This document shows positions 6,602 to 7,050 of a DNA stretch of 7,050 bases, one piece after another. Under the pieces are notes generated by a model, which was not told the DNA's origin, ran no database searches, and was given only the letters and a program-made list of their open reading frames with translations. The DNA lies in the NCBI GenBank assembly GCA_937891325.1, contig CALAFU010000070.1, forward strand, positions 1 through 7,050, given 5' to 3'. Within the stretch, counting starts at the first letter, position 1; the number at the start of each line of letters is the position of its first letter. The stretch comes from an uncultured Candidatus Melainabacteria bacterium (GTDB taxonomy: Bacteria; Cyanobacteriota; Vampirovibrionia; Gastranaerophilales; Gastranaerophilaceae). The translations under genes were made by a program, and so were the position numbers.

Positions 6602-7050
6602 CTATTTAGTAGTTGTTGCCCTTTTGTCTTTTGCTTTTGATTGAATTACTTTAAAATCTTCAACCTCTAACCAAACGTCGCCTAAAGCGTTAGAAAATAC
6701 TAAACCTGAATATTCAACGATATCGCCTGTTTCAAGGTCAATGTTCTTTTCTGCAACTTCACGTTTTAAGAAATTTTTCAATTCTGATAATGGAATAACG
6801 TTTGTTGTGTTATCTCTGCAAATCAAGAAAGTGATATATTTTTGAGAACTTCTCATTGCAGGTTTGTAATCTAAACCAAGGCTAGAAAATTTATCAAATT
6901 TTGCTCTGATTTTTACTCTTTTATTTACAAATGCATTTGGGTGAGCCACTAAGTCAAGTGGTTTTACCGGTGCATAAGTGTAAGTTTGCGCAGGTGTTAC
7001 AACAACAGGTTTTGTTGATTTTGATGGCAATGTTGTTGTTCCGTTTTTCA
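6602..7050 (-). CDS. Unrecognised protein with OB-fold-like C-terminal domain (start beyond right edge)
   Basis: The frame is open to the right edge and ends at TAG; 148 residues are visible. The first 30 or so are a Thr/Pro/Lys/Val-rich linker of low complexity. The rest has the look of a small beta-barrel. NKRVKIRAKFDKF is followed by YKPAMRSSQKYITFLICRD (strands), then a short charged helix (SELKNFLKREVAEK). After that comes GDIVEYSGLVFSNALGDVWL, ending in VEDFKVIQSKAK. The pattern 'make a modification to the barrel, state its range, then measure sidedness' resembles OB-fold proteins of unknown function, but no motif assigns a role. A TTG codon at 7030 could be read as a start, yet it has no ribosome site and the frame continues in-phase upstream, so the true N-terminus is probably outside the window. 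GH57 follows 69 bases downstream on the same strand. Confidence 0.65.
   Translation of the reverse strand, partial: KNGTTTLPSKSTKPVVVTPAQTYTYAPVKPLDLVAHPNAFVNKRVKIRAKFDKFSSLGLDYKPAMRSSQKYITFLICRDNTTNVIPLSELKNFLKREVAEKNIDLETGDIVEYSGLVFSNALGDVWLEVEDFKVIQSKAKDKRATTTK

Noticed and set aside
7028..7030. TTG as the start of the right-edge gene
   Set aside because: No SD precedes it and the same frame stays open to the window edge, so the gene most likely starts further upstream.

Overview
The window is compact, AT-rich bacterial DNA with standard-code genes, mostly ATG starts, Shine-Dalgarno (SD) sites before several genes and short gaps. A GH57 protein of the DUF3536 type (common in Cyanobacteria and relatives) together with very low GC and a lineage-type small Cys-cluster protein suggests a host-associated Melainabacteria/Gastranaerophilales-like bacterium. 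This is an inference from gene style, not from a marker gene.

Layout. Positions 1-1071 (minus strand) hold folK (HPPK, folate pathway), followed after one base by the start of a BaiN/HI0933-type flavoprotein that runs off the left edge. A 63-bp gap (1072-1134) carries back-to-back promoters with overlapping -35 boxes. Positions 1135-3204 (plus) encode a GH38 alpha-mannosidase-like enzyme that is shorter at the C-terminus than the well-known bacterial members. It ends in a strong bidirectional terminator (3227-3265) shared with the converging gene. Positions 3276-3947 (minus) encode a 223-aa protein of unknown function with a Cys cluster and a C-terminal coiled coil. Positions 4034-6532 (minus) encode an 832-aa GH57/DUF3536 glycosidase-like protein. 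Positions 6602-7050 (minus) are the C-terminal part of an unrecognised protein with an OB-fold-like domain, cut by the right edge. No gene-free stretch exceeds 100 bases.

How the genes relate. GH38 and GH57 are both retaining glycosidase families, both lack a signal peptide here, and they converge on either side of the small Cys-cluster gene. Cytoplasmic glycan turnover is a reasonable guess, but the substrates cannot be read from the sequence. The least explained material is regulatory. The two complete minus-strand genes at 3276 and 4034 each have a perfect inverted repeat just before the start codon, with the SD in the arm next to the gene and an identical ATTTTATTATG junction. No mobile element, CRISPR array, tRNA or rRNA was seen.
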